This document shows, in pieces, positions 23,967-34,823 of a DNA stretch of 64,000 nt. How positions within the stretch are numbered: position 1 is the stretch's first letter; every line of letters starts with the position of its first letter. The notes beneath the pieces were generated by a model, which was given only the letters and a program-made list of their open reading frames with translations, ran no database searches and was not told the DNA's origin. The stretch lies in the NCBI RefSeq assembly GCF_009905375.1, contig NC_133650.1:294452270-294516269 (forward strand), given 5' to 3'. This DNA is from Apium graveolens (taxonomy: Eukaryota; Streptophyta; Magnoliopsida; Apiales; Apiaceae). The translations under genes and the position numbers were made by a program.

Positions 23967-24842
23967 CGAAAATAATATAGATCACCACAGTAATTTTCAT
24001 CATTCATATGGAGTGTTTTGTGTGTGCATTAAGCTAAATATCAGACAAAGAGTAAAGTATGATTCACTTCAGTACATCTTAGAAATAAGGCATAACTAAA
24101 ACTTTACTAAAAATTTGTCATTATTCTGAAGCCTACTATTGAATGAATTCATGCTTGAGTCCACCTCAACTGTTTTTTGCTAATTTTGTGCATCTTTTTA
24201 AATTCCATTTGACAGTGGCTTCTCAGTGTAAGTGAGTCACAACTTCTTATCAGAATTTATGCTATTATCAGAGTATTTCTCCAGTAATCATAGAGTGTGA
24301 AAAGTCACCAAGAAAATATTTTGCTTTTCTGATGCATATTACTTAATACCAACAATGCACTTGGGTCGTCCCTTCCACATTTTTACTCTAGATCTCAAAG
24401 GAGTACCTGATTTTAATTCCTTGATTTTTTTCTTTTTCTTTTGATAAGTGAGGTTTATCAGCACTTAGTACATTCAACAGATTTACTAGCATCAGAACTT
24501 AACAGATGAGAAGCATTATTTTAGTTTGTGACTTAGTAATAAGATAGACAAAGTAAACTCAACTAAGCTCAATATCAGAATTTGCTTGTGTCAATAGATT
24601 TCCACAGAAATAATTACTTCTAACATGGGATCCCTAGTTTATTGAAGACTACTAGATCATCATCTAGCACAGGTATCCTCATAGGATTGAATAGTTACAT
24701 AAACAGTCAAATCACTATCAGAGTTTAGAAAGTCACATCAGACAACAGTCAGTACTTAAGCAATTTTCAATTAAGCACAGAATACACAAAGAGAGTAATT
24801 TCTGTAAATACTGAGCATAAAGTCTGATGCATCAGAACAAAA
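23967..24842 (-). other. CopB spacer between pol and ORF3
   Basis: 876 bp without an open frame. It contains one exact ATCAGAACTT (24491-24500) and several one-mismatch forms (ATCAGAATTT, ATCAGAGTTT, TCAGCACTTA). No TATA-like box comparable to that in CopA was seen. Confidence 0.6.
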
Positions 24843-25139
24843 CTAAGCAGATTTAGAGAAAGAACCTGAAACCATTCCAAGTTCATTTACCAATCTTGTA
24901 AAAGTAGCTTCACACAGTGGTTTTGTGAAGATATCTCCTAGTTGTTGATCTGTTGGAACAAAGTGCAATTCCACCGTACCTTCATCCACATGTTCCCTTA
25001 TGAAGTGGTACCTGATGCTGACGTGCTTTGTTATTGAGTGTTGAACTGGATTACCTGTCATAATAATAGCACTTTGATTATCACAGTAAATAGGGATTTT
25101 AAAATATGTTAACCCATAATCCAGTAACTGATTCTTCAT
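24843..25139 (-). pseudogene. CopB RNase H, C-terminal end of pol
   Basis: 98 codons, in the same frame as the RT piece upstream (25140-26057) and separated from it by one TAG. That TAG replaces the Trp codon of the conserved ILWMKNQ (TGG to TAG), which CopA keeps. It contains PIYCDNQSAI, KHVSIRYHFIREHV and ADIFTKPL-like GDIFTKPL, all standard copia RNase H end motifs. If the stop were read through, pol would end here. Confidence 0.85.
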
Positions 25140-26057
25140 CTAAAGAATCTGTGCACAACAGCTTCCTGCAACAATGTACTCTGCTTCTGCAGTTGATGTG
25201 GAAATTGACTTTTGTTTCTTGCTAAACCAAGAAACTAATCTGCCTCCAAGAAATTGGCAGCTTCCACTTATGCTTTTTCTGTCAATTTTGCAACCTGCAA
25301 AATCTGCATCTGAGTAACCTATTAGATTAAAATCTGATTCTCTGGGATACCACAATCCCAGATCAGCCGTTCCCTTAAGATACTTGAAAATTCTTTTCAC
25401 AGCTGTTAAGTGAGGTTCTCTTGGATCTGCTTGAAATCTCGCACAAAGACATGTAGCATACATGATATAAGGTCTACTAGCAGTTAGATAGAGTAGAGAG
25501 CCAATCATACCTCTGTAATCAGTAATATCTACTGATTTACCAGTATCCTTGTCCAGTTTTGGTGCAGTGGCCATGGGAGTGGATGCACTTGAACAATCTT
25601 GCATTCCAAATTTCTTCAGCAAATTTCTGGTGTACTTAGTTTGACAAATAAAAGCGCCTTCTTCATTCTGCTTGACTTGAAGGCCCAGAAAATAGCTAAG
25701 TTCCCCCATCATACTCATTTGGTACCTTGACTGCATCAGTTTGGCAAACTTCTTGCAAAGTCTGTCATTTGTAGAACCAAAGATGATATCATCAACATAA
25801 ATCTGGACCAGAAGTAAGTCCTTTCCATGGTTGAGGTAGAACATTGTTTTGTCTATAGTTCCTCTGTTAAATCCACTTTCCAGAAGAAACTGAGCTAAAG
25901 TCTCATACCATGCTCTTGGAGCTTGCTTAAGTCCATAAAGTGCTTTATCAAGCCTGTAGACATAATCTGGATATTTAGAATCTACAAAGCCTGGAGGTTG
26001 TTCAACATATACTTCTTCCTCCAATTCTCCATTGAGAAAAGCACTTTTCACATCCAT
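25140..26057 (-). pseudogene. CopB reverse transcriptase and RNase H
   Basis: 305 codons. It starts in RT at [20 protein letters not shown], continues with [15 protein letters not shown] and the catalytic YVDDIIFGS, then SYFLGLQV, and RNase H motifs [16 protein letters not shown] and [10 protein letters not shown]. Together these copy the RNA genome into DNA and remove the RNA. The second Asp of the YVDD box and the RNase H residues are present. One oddity is RPYIMYATC where related copies have RPDIMYATC. A TAG at the end separates the last 98 codons. Upstream, a stop after AYAAHK (26073) splits off the RT fingers. Confidence 0.9.
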
Positions 26058-26072
26058 TTGAAAGATAGTAAA

Positions 26073-26447
26073 CTATTTGTGAGCTGCATAAGCCAAAAAT
26101 ATCCTTATGGCTTCCAATCTAGCAACTGGTGCAAATGTTTCATCATAATCGATGCCCTCCTGTTGAGAGTATCCTTTTGCAACCAGCCTTGCCTTATTCC
26201 TTGTAATTATGCCATCACTATCAGTTTTGTTTCTGAATACCCATTTTGTACCAACAACAGATCTGTTCTTTGGTCTTGGCACTAGGGTCCAGACTTTGTT
26301 TCTTTCAAATTCATTTAACTCTTCCTGCATTGCTTGCACCAAATCAGCATCTTGAATAGCTTCTTCCACTTTCTTTGGCTCAGTCTGAGAAAGAAAAGAA
26401 TTGTGAAGTAGTTGTTCTAGTTCTGACACCTGCATCAGGATTTCCAA
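26073..26447 (-). pseudogene. CopB RT N-terminal part
   Basis: 124 codons in the same frame as 25140-26057, separated by a TAG after AYAAHK. It includes [48 protein letters not shown] and [12 protein letters not shown], the conserved start of copia RT (fingers). The protease-integrase frame upstream is different, so a frameshift lies between 26448 and 26608. Confidence 0.88.
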
Positions 26448-26607
26448 TTATCAAATCAGGTGTGTGTGATTTAGTCCACTTCCTTGCAGATGAAAGGTTT
26501 TCTCTAGAACTGGATGCTCCCCCATGATCAATGCTGTCTTCATTAACATTTTCTGATGCTCCCCCTGAAACTATGCTCTCTGAGTTGGATTCTTCAGAAT
26601 TTAGATT

Positions 26608-27174
26608 TTAAGAACTATCAATACTTGGCTTATCAGAACTTGACGAATCAGAACTTGAAGAGCCAGATGTATGTTCTGATGCTTCTTGAGATGTGGTTAT
26701 ATCTTGAGTATGCTCCCCCTGCATAGGTCCATCTTCCTTTGGCGTAGTCACCACAATTTCAATAACATCAGAGTTTGATCCATCAGAGTTTGCAGTATCA
26801 GGATTTAGATTGTCAGGATTTTCAGTATCAGAATTTGAGTCTTCATTTTCAAATCTCAGCTGATCATGATCAATAAAATCTTCAAGTCTAGTAATCTTCT
26901 TATCATCAAAAGAGACATTGATAGATTCCATGACCACTCTTGTTCTCAAGTTATAGACTCTGAAGGCTTTTGTGGAAAGTGGATATTCAACAAAGATCCC
27001 TTCATCAGCTTTTAGATCAAACTTGGATAGCTGTTCAGGATGAGTCTTAAGAACAAAACACTTGCATCCAAATACATGAAAATACTTCAGATTTGGCTTC
27101 TTTTTCTTCACCATCTCATATGGTGTCTTTTCTTGCTTGTTGATGAGTGTTGCATTCTGAGTAAAACAAGCAGT
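26608..27174 (-). pseudogene. CopB integrase C-terminus and linker to RT
   Basis: Same frame as the integrase ORF, after a TAG at 27175-27177 (CAG to TAG in a conserved QTAC). It starts with the copia KYFHVFGCKCFVL block, then KADEGIFVEYPLSTKAFRVYN (the G of the usual VGY is E) and FDDKKITRLEDF. It ends in a low-complexity Ser/Asn/Asp linker in which NSD, NPD and SSD recur; these codons come from repeated copies of the AAGTTCTGAT-like motif. Confidence 0.82.
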
Positions 27175-28179
27175 CTACACAGCTTCAGCCCAGAAATAGG
27201 TTGGAAGCTTTGCTTCATCAAGCATTGTACGTGCAACTTCAATGAGAGTTCTATTCTTCCTTTCAACAACTCCATTTTGCTGTGAAGTTCCAGTAGCAGA
27301 AAATTCCTGCTTGATTCCATGGTTTTTGCAGAACTCTTCCATTATTAAATTCTTGAACTCAGTACCATTATCACTTCTTATTATCTTCACTGAGTCCTTG
27401 ACCAATTTATCCAGTTGCTTGACATGATCAATCAAGATAGATGCAGTTTCATTTTTTGTGTGCAAGAAATACACCCATGTGTATCTGGTGAACTCATCCA
27501 CTATGACCATAGCATATTTCTTCTTTGCAATAGACATGACATTTACTGGACCAAATAGATCAACATGTAGTAGGTGATAAGGCTCAAGAATTGATGATTC
27601 ATTCTTGCTCTTGAATGAGGATTTTCTTTGTTTAGCCTTCTGAAAAGAATCACAAAGGCCATCATGAGCAAATACTGACTTTGGCAGTCCTCTCACAATA
27701 TCTTTCTTGACCAACTCATTTATATTGTTGAAATTTAAATGAGAGAGTTTCTTGTGCCATTTCCAGCTTTCTTCAATTGATGCTCTACTCATCAGACAGA
27801 TTGCAGAACCAACAGTATTTGTTGAAAGCTTGGCTTCATAAATGTTACCACGCCTGTATCCTTTCAGAACAACTTTGCCTGTTGATTTACTTACAACTTC
27901 ACAGTGTTCTTCAAAGAAATTCACATGATAACCTCTGTCACAGATTTGACTGACACTCAGCAGATTGTGTTTAAGTCCTGAGACCAAAGCTACTTCTTTA
28001 ATGATGACATTCCCAAGATTGATATTGCCATATCCCATTGTTTTTCCAATGTTGCCATCTCCATAAGAAACACTTGGGCCAGCCTTCTCCACAAAGTCTG
28101 ATAGCAGGGCTTTATTTCCAGTCATATGTCCTGAACATCCACTGTCCAGAACTAGGATATTTTTCCTGTTGCCCTGCAA
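27175..28179 (-). pseudogene. CopB protease and integrase
   Basis: 334 codons. The aspartic protease has the catalytic LDSGCSGHM near residue 11, followed by LKHNLLSVSQ. The integrase zinc domain gives HKKLSHLNF and then CDSFQKAKQ, where the last Cys of the HHCC set is Phe. The catalytic core has the first Asp in LLHVDLFGPV, the second in RSDNGTEFK and the Glu in VVERKNR, with exactly 35 residues between the last two (DD35E). Protease would cut the polyprotein and integrase would insert the DNA copy. It ends at a TAG after WAEAV. Confidence 0.9.
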
Positions 28180-28191
28180 TCACAAAGACCA

Positions 28192-28632
28192 CTAATGATT
28201 AGTTTTAAGGACCCAGACTTGCTTGGATCCTTTGGCCTTATTAAGTTTGTTAACATTTGCAGCGGATTTAGCATCAGAGTTTATGTTAACATTTTTCTTA
28301 TCAGAATTTACAGTATCAGACTTTGAATCAGAACTTACACTAGAAGGAACAATGCTAACTTTCTTTAAAGAAGGTTTTATTTGATAATAATCATAGTACA
28401 GACTATGATATTCCTTACAAGTATAAATGGAATGCCATAAACTACCACAATAAAAACAAGGATTTTGTGGCTTATATCTAACAGACTGACTCTTAACTCC
28501 TGACTTTGAAGGTAAGGAGTTTATGTTCTTATTCTTCCTGCAAAAAGAAGCCAGATGGTTAGAACTTCCACAGTTATGACACGTTTTCCTAGGAGCTTCA
28601 GGAACAGGCTTATAATCATTGCTTTTATTCAC
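28192..28632 (-). pseudogene. CopB gag C-terminal part with two CCHC-like fingers
   Basis: 146 codons in the same frame as protease, separated by TAG and TGA codons just before LQGNRKN. It has two finger-like blocks, CHNCGSSNHLASFC and CFYCGSLWHSIYTC, then an SSD/NSD-rich stretch and the copia gag-protease boundary KQVWVLKTNH. Nucleocapsid fingers bind the element RNA. Upstream, 28633-29111 still reads as a charged coiled coil (QKDRDDAFYVRDEVLK, SLKAELEKEREII) but has frame changes. Confidence 0.8.
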
Positions 28633-29111
28633 ACCTTCCTTTCCATTTCAATTTTTCCTAGGTGATTTTACCTTGTTTGCATTCTTAACATCTTTCAGCT
28701 TATGCTTAAGCTGCTTCTTAGTCATTAAGCCTACGTTTACTTCAGTTGTCTTTTCCTGTTTTAGTTTGTCAGAAGTTAATTCCTTTTTAACTTCTGATTT
28801 CTCATTATTAGACTTTAAAAATACAAACTTAACAGGTTTTAACTTTGGCTTTTGTTTGACAACTACAGGCTTAATATCTACCGTTCCTTTATCATTCTTA
28901 TCCTCTCCATAACCTAAGCCACTTTCCAGTTTTCACTACTTAACAAATTCTGAGTTGTTCTACCAGAGTTAGTCCAAGTCCTGATAATCTCTCTTTCCTT
29001 TTCTAACTCAGCTTTTAGAGATTCATTCATTTTAAGCACTTCATCCCTAACATAGAAAGCATCATCTCTATCTTTCTGAGTTTGATGGAACATGACTAAC
29101 TCTTTTTCTAA

Positions 29112-30530
29112 TTAATCATTCCTCTTTTTGCAAGCAAGATTTTCAGAAGTTAATCTCTTACATGTTAAAGTTTGATCTCTATAACTAATGAACATGGTTT
29201 TAAGATATCTTCTCAACTCATTAATATCATCAGTATGAAAAGCATAAGTAGTTTGAGGTACCTTTAATTCAGTAGCTTCAGAACTGCTTTCAGCACTTGC
29301 CTTATCAGCATTTGCCATCAAGGCATAATTCTCCTCACTTTCAGAATCTGAGGTGTCTGTCCAGCTTTTCTTCTTTGTGAGAAGAGCCTTGCCTTTGTCA
29401 CTCTTCACTTTCTTGCAATCAGGAGATATGTGGCCTTTCTTACCACAGTTGTAGTATTTGACATTTGTATAATCTCCTCTGTCAAACTTTCCTCCTCTTC
29501 CCTCAGATTTTCTGAAATTCTTCTTATCAGAACTTGTGCCTTTCCTGGAAAACTTCTTTCCCTTCCTAAACTTCCTGTATGCAATCTTTGTGATCCCTTT
29601 CACCATAAGAGCACACAGCTTCATCATCTCTTCATCAACATCCGTCTCAGGCAAGCTTTCAGATTCTGAGTCATCATCACTTTCAGAGCTTGATGACTCA
29701 GTATCAGACTTTGTGAATAGAGCTTTACCCTTGTCTTTCCTTGAGGTAGCTGCCTTGGGGGATTCTTCTTCAGCCTTAAGAGCAACTATCCTTGACTTTC
29801 CTCCTTTCCTCTTGCTTCTTTGTTCCATCTCAAGTTCATGAGTCTTGAGCATTCCATAAATTTCATCAAGAGTTGTTTCATCAAGATTATAGTTGTCTCT
29901 TATTGTTGTTGCCTTCAAATCCCAGCATTCAGGAAGAGCTAATAGGAATTTAAGGTTTGAATCTTCAAGATCATACTCCTTATTAACTAGTGACAAATCA
30001 TTCAAGAGTTTGACAAATCTATCATATAAATCAGTCAATGACTCATTAGCCTTTGAGTCAAAGTGTTCATACTCTTGAGTGAGTATTGTCTTCCTGTTCT
30101 TCTTGATCGTATCCGTTCCCTGACATCTTGTTTCCAAAGCATCCCATATCTCCTTTGCAGTCTTGCAGTTTATTACCCTGTTTGACATTACATTATCAAT
30201 AGCACTATGCAGTAAGTGTCGTACCTTAGTGTCCTTAGCAATTGATGCGATATCTTCAGCAGTGTAATCACTCTTCTTCTTTGGTACAGACTTTGCTGCT
30301 TCACCTGCAACTGCAACAGCGAGCTTGGTTGGTTTGTGAGGCCCTTCCTTGATTCTATTAAGATATTCTGGATCTGTAGCTTCCAGAAACATGGTCATCC
30401 TCACCTTCCATATGGCATATTCAGATGGTCTCAATATGGGAACTCTAATAGTCTCATATCGGCTTTGAATTTGTGTCTTTGGAGGTTCTTCAGCTTTGGT
30501 GGGCTTAGTTGGAGTTTCTGCTTCAGACAT
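29112..30530 (-). pseudogene. CopB gag, main ORF (one zinc-knuckle Cys lost)
   Basis: 472 codons starting ATG 42 bp from the PBS. Copia gag signatures are present: SEYAIWKVRMTMFLEA, CKTAKEIWDALETRCQG, QEYEHFDSKANESLTDLYDR and DSNLKFLLALP. An acidic Ser-rich linker follows, then a basic region (KFRKGKKFSRKG) and a zinc knuckle reading YYNCGKKGHISPDC. The first Cys of this CCHC is Tyr, probably a TGC to TAC change. The frame is otherwise open, longer than most gag ORFs in the window. It stops at 29112 before the coiled-coil tail, which continues in other frames. Confidence 0.9.
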
Positions 30531-30571
30531 GATTATGTTTGGATCTTAAACTGTTTTTGTGTTAACATATA

Positions 30572-30584
30572 GGCTCTGATACCA
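30572..30584 (-). other. CopB primer-binding site
   Basis: Minus strand TGGTATCAGAGCC, tRNA-iMet type, 2 bp from the LTR. Confidence 0.88.
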
Positions 30585-30586
30585 CT

Positions 30587-31193
30587 TGTTAGGTCACACA
30601 CACATTGTAGAGGGGGGGGTGAATACAGTGTATAATACAATCAAATCGAACTTTAATAACTCAAGTAACAGAAAACAAACTTTATTGAAACAATAAACTC
30701 TATTATAGTATGGAACTGTTCTCTCTCAGTGATGAACAAATATCACGAGAGCTGCTAGGGAGCTGCTAGGGTTACAATGAATAATCTTCTCGATTGTGAT
30801 AACTCTTATAGTGTAAACCCTATGTCTGTGTTTATATACTACACAGTTACAAGATAATCGCTAATTGATATGGAATTTAATTCTGCTTCCTAAAATATAT
30901 CAATCAGATATCTTTTCTTCCAAGTATTCTATTCTTCATAGAATTCCTTTTTCATGCATATCTCTTTTATGTTTGTCTCGATCTTCTTGCCTTTAACCAG
31001 CTGCCTTCCTTATCTGAACGTCCTTCAGTACTTAAGTTCTGATATCCATCTTCTGATGATTATCTCCTGATAATATAAGTACTGATATCCTTAAGTCCTG
31101 ACTTTCAGTAAGTACTGATTTATCCTGTTTAAGTAAGATCTGAAAACTAAAAATAAATCACATTATCCATGACATTATCAAATATATCTAACA
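30587..31193 (-). repeat. CopB 5' LTR
   Basis: 607 bp, TGTTAGG...CTAACA with matching inverted ends. TATATAAA on the minus strand (30831-30838) is the likely promoter. Differs from the 3' LTR by the 7 terminal bases and an 11-bp tandem duplication (GAGCTGCTAGG twice near 30750). It contains AAGTTCTGAT (31034-31043) and related AAGTACTGAT and AAGTCCTGAC words. Confidence 0.92.
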
Positions 31194-32859
31194 GATAAAA
31201 AGGCCATGAATATCCTGTTTAATGGAGTTGATGGTGATATGTTTGACAACATTATCAACTGCAAAACTGCAAAGAATGTTTGGGACACAATACATATCAT
31301 CTGTGATGACACTGAACAAGTTAGAGAAAACAAGATGCAGCTACTGATTCAGCAATATGAGCATTTTCATAATGAAGAAAGTGAGTCTCTCACTGACATT
31401 TTTAGTAGCTTTCAAAAACTGCTAAATGCTCTAAAGCTGCATGGAAGGGTCTATCAGACAAAAGACTCCAATATGAAATTCCTTAGATATCTTCCAAAGG
31501 AATGGAAACCAATGACAGTCTCATTGAGAAACTCACAAGATTATAAGGAGTTTACTTTGGAGAGACTGTATGGCATCCTGAAAACATATGAGCTTAAAAT
31601 ATAGCAAGATGAGAGGATGGAGAGAGGAAAGAAGAAAGGAGGGTCCATTGCACTAGTTGCTGAGTTAGAGAAAGAGAAGGAGATAAAGATGGAAGCTGTT
31701 GAGTCAACTTCAAGGGTCTGTGAAAGCAAGGGCAAGGGGCTTGCAGTAGAAAGTGAAGATTCTTTGAGCCAAGATGACATGGAAGACATTGATGAACATT
31801 TAGCATTTCTTTCCAGAAGATTTTCCAAGCTCAAGTTCAAAAAGAACTTTGGAGCAGCCAAGCCAAATAGAAACATGGTGGAAAAATCAAAATTCAAATG
31901 TTTCAAATGTGGCTTGGCAGGGCACTTTGCCAGTGAGTATAGGAAGTCAGATTCCAGTAAGAAAAAGTTTGAGCTTTTGGATTATAAGCAAAAATACTTT
32001 GAGCTGCTCAAACAAAAGGAAGGGCTTTCATTACACAAGAAAATGATGGGCAGCAGATGGTCTGGATGAAGATGAAGATGTCAGCTATGTCAATCTAGCC
32101 CTAATGGCCAAGTCTGATGAAACAAAAATAAGTTCTTCAAGTAATTAGGTAATTACTACAAACCTTGCACATTTATCTAAAGCTGAGTGTAATGATGCTA
32201 TAAATGACATGTCTACAGAGTTATATCATTTGCGTGTTATACTTAAGTCTCTTACTAAAGAAAATGCTAAAATCAAAGAAAATAATTTATTTTTAAGTGA
32301 GAGGAATAATGTGCTTGAGTCTCAGTTCATTGATTTTGAAAAGTTAAGAATTGAGTGTAAGATTGTCAAGGAGGAATTAACTTAGTCCTTGAAGAAAGAA
32401 GAAATTTTGAAGAAGCAGCTCGAGCGTGAACATGAGGTGATTAAGGCATGGAAAACATCTAGGGATGTCCATGCTCAAATCACCAAAGTTCAAGGAATTG
32501 AGTCTTTCTGTGATGCAGCCTGGAAAAAGAACAAAGAGAAACTAGAACCAAATTTGGTGGATGGAGTGCTAACAGATGTAGACTCGACAGATGATGAGGA
32601 TTATCCGTCGGATAACAAAAAGAGTTATCCGTCGAATGATGAAAATCCTCATCCGTCAGCTGTAAGCAAGCCTATCAGTAAAGCCAAACTTGTTAAGTTA
32701 AATGAAAAGTATGGATCTGTTTCCAAGAACTTTGTTTCAGGAGAATCGAGTCAAGTTAAGAAAGGGAAAAAGGCTAATGTTGATCACATGACTGTCAAAC
32801 AGTTAAATGACATACTTGAAAAGATTGAGGTAAAAACAGAGGCTAAAGAAAAACAATAG
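31194..32859 (+). pseudogene. CopA gag, main part after CopB
   Basis: Resumes with DKKAMNILFNGVDGDMFDNI, CKTAKNVWDTI, QQYEHFHNEESESLTDIF and DSNMKFLRYLP, all copia gag. One TAG at 31602-31604 follows KTYELKI, with the same frame going on to 32069. A zinc knuckle reads CFKCGLAGHFASEY, with the last Cys replaced by Tyr. A frame change near 32060 leads to a third segment with a long charged coiled coil and two further stops (32146-32148 and 32383-32385). Near 32600-32660 the CGACGGAT motif is translated as YPSD, YPSN and HPSA. Confidence 0.88.
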
Positions 32860-32924
32860 AAATGGTAAAGTAGGGATTAACAAACACAATAATTACACAC
32901 CTGATAAATATGCTCCTAGAAAAA

Positions 32925-33307
32925 TCTGTGTCAAGTGTGGTAGTGTAAATCATCTGTCTGTTAATTACAAATCTGCCATGCCTACTTCCATGTCTGTGCC
33001 ACCTCACTTTCCTAACATGAATGCCATGCATCCCATGCCTATGAATGCCATGTCTACACAGAATATGAATGCACAGTTTGCTAATATGCCATTTACACCT
33101 AATCCTTATTATGCTGCATTTAGTATGCCACAAATTCCATTTAGCATGCCTTACTGGAATAATATGTTTACTAACAACATACCATTCCCTGTTGATTATA
33201 ATATGCATGATAATTCTGTTGCAATAAATGGTTTCAAAGGCCCAACTCAAATGACCAAGGATGAATCTGATATCCCCAAGTCAAATGAGATAAAGCCTAA
33301 GAAATAG
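32925..33307 (+). pseudogene. CopA gag C-terminal finger and Met-rich segment
   Basis: Starts with KICVKCGSVNHLSVNY, a CCHC knuckle with the last Cys as Tyr. A low-complexity Met/Asn/Pro stretch follows (HPMPMNAMSTQNMNAQF), then a basic end. It sits where CopB has its second pair of fingers, so it is the gag end before protease. A stop after KPKK and a one-base deletion near 33376 separate it from protease. Confidence 0.75.
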
Positions 33308-33378
33308 AAAAAGAAAGCTAACAAGGCAGGACCCAAGGAAACTTAGGTACCAAAATCAACTTGATTTGATTTTGATGT

Positions 33379-33837
33379 GTGCTGGGAAACAGAAAGAATC
33401 TTTGGTACTTGGATAGTGGTTGTTCAAGACACATGACTGGTGATTCTACCCTGCTCACAGAGTTTAAGGAGAGAGCTGGCCCAAGTATTACTTTTGGAGA
33501 TGACAACAAGGGTTATACTATGGGATATGGCTTGATTTCAAAGGACAATGTCATCATTGAGGATGTTGCCTTAGTGGATGGTCTCAAACACAACTTGTTG
33601 AGTATCATCCAGCTTTGTGATAAAGGCAACTCAGTAACCTTCAACTCAGAAGCCTGTGTTGTGACTAATAAAAGAAGCAACAAAGTGGTTCTCACTGGTG
33701 TGAGAAAAGGAAATGTGTATCTAGCTGATTTCAACTCATCTAATGCAGAATCTGTTACTTGTCTTCTCAGTAAAGCAAGTCAGGATGAAAGTTGGCTATG
33801 GCACAAGAAGCTATCCATTTATACTTCAAGACCATGA
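33379..33837 (+). pseudogene. CopA protease and integrase zinc-domain start
   Basis: The catalytic LDSGCSRHMTG of copia aspartic protease lies near residue 11, then FGDDNKGYTMGYG, LKHNLLSI and the gag-pre-integrase WHKKLS. The frame breaks after HKKLS: two bases seem to be missing at the second zinc His, shifting into the frame that carries the integrase. No ATG starts this frame, as expected for a pol segment translated with gag. Confidence 0.88.
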
Positions 33838-34781
33838 ATGAGCTAGTAAAGAAAGAATTGGTTAGAGGCATTCCTCTAGTGGAGTTTTCTAAGGATGGAC
33901 TGTGTGATGCCTGCCAAAAGGGGAAGCAGATTAAAGCATCATTCAGGAAGAAACTTGATTCAACAATTGAAGAACCTTTGCAACTGCTACACATGGATTT
34001 GTTTGGACCATTCAATGTGTTGTCCATCTCAAGGAAAAGATTTTTCCTAGTAATTGTAGATGATTTCTCAAAGTTCTCTTGGACATACTTCCTAAAGTCT
34101 AAAGATGAGGCTAGTGAAATCATTATCAATCACATAAGGCAAGTCAATAATCATCCTGATTTCAAGGTTAGAAGAATCAGGAGTGACAATGGAACTGAGT
34201 TCAAGAATTCTGTCATGAGAGCATTTTGTGAGGAAAATGGGATTCTGCATGAGTTTTTAGCAGCAAGAACTCCACAACAGAATGGAGTAGTGGAAAGAAA
34301 GAACAGATCACTTATTGAAGCTGCTAGGACAATGCTCGAAGAATCTAAATTGCCAACATATTTCTGGTCTGAAGCTGTAAATACTGCATGCTACACTCAG
34401 AATATTTCTCTGGTTAATCAAGCAAGATGCATGACTCCCTATCAATTGTTCAAGAACAAGAAGCCAACTCTAAATTTTCTTCATGTCTTTGGCTGCAAGT
34501 GCTATATTCTGAGAAATCAAACTGATCAAAATGGGAAGTTTGATGCTAAAGCAGACGAAGGAATTTTTGTTGGATATGCTGTTGGTAAAGCATATAGAGT
34601 CTACAATCTAAGAACCAACATTGTTGTGGAATTAATATATGTTGTGTTTGATGATAAAAAGATTGAAGGACTGCAAGATGGAGATTACCATGAGAGCCTC
34701 AAATTTGATAATGTGGAGATGGTTAGTGATGACAGTGATGATGAAAGTGATCAAGAAATAGTATCTAAGGATAATGCATAA
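33838..34781 (+). pseudogene. CopA integrase
   Basis: The frame is open from 33792. It keeps the CDACQKGKQ half of the zinc site. The core has LLHMDLFGPF (first Asp), RSDNGTEFK (second Asp) and VVERKNR (Glu), so the DD35E triad is complete. RT-side blocks LHVFGCKCYIL and FVGYAVGKAYRVYN follow. It ends TAA at 34779-34781 after an acidic DSDDESDQE tail. Integrase would join the DNA copy to host DNA. The catalytic core is preserved even though the zinc His is lost to the upstream indel. Confidence 0.9.
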
Positions 34782-34823
34782 AAATCTACTACCAATGAAG
34801 CATAAAACTCAACATCTTTCGAG

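Larger units (their letters stand above)
20081..31193 (-). mobile_element. CopB, Ty1/copia SIRE-like element nested in CopA gag
   Basis: Minus-strand element. The 5' LTR lies at 30587-31193, the PBS at 30572-30584, the PPT at 20671-20680 and the 3' LTR at 20081-20669. The internal order read on the minus strand is gag, a zinc-knuckle segment, protease, integrase, RT, RNase H, spacer, ORF3. The flanking host codons (GATAAAAAG) occur on both sides, so the insertion duplicated target DNA in the CopA gag codons. It carries only a few stops and two frameshifts. I counted roughly 13 LTR differences by eye over 589 bp (about 2%), fewer than CopA, which fits a later insertion. Confidence 0.93.

Noticed and set aside
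28150..28165. TTTGTGATTGCAG before GGCAACAGG in CopB looks like a 3' splice site
   Set aside because: Coding similarity (LQGNRKN) runs through it and no matching donor or spliced product can be inferred.
28180..28195. In-frame TGA just before the protease block in CopB, CopC and apparently CopA, which might be a programmed stop between gag and pol
   Set aside because: In CopA the TGA appears only because one base is missing (a Cys codon otherwise), and in CopB and CopC it can come from the same Cys codon (TGC to TGA). Shared descent or decay explains it; no frameshift or read-through signal was seen.
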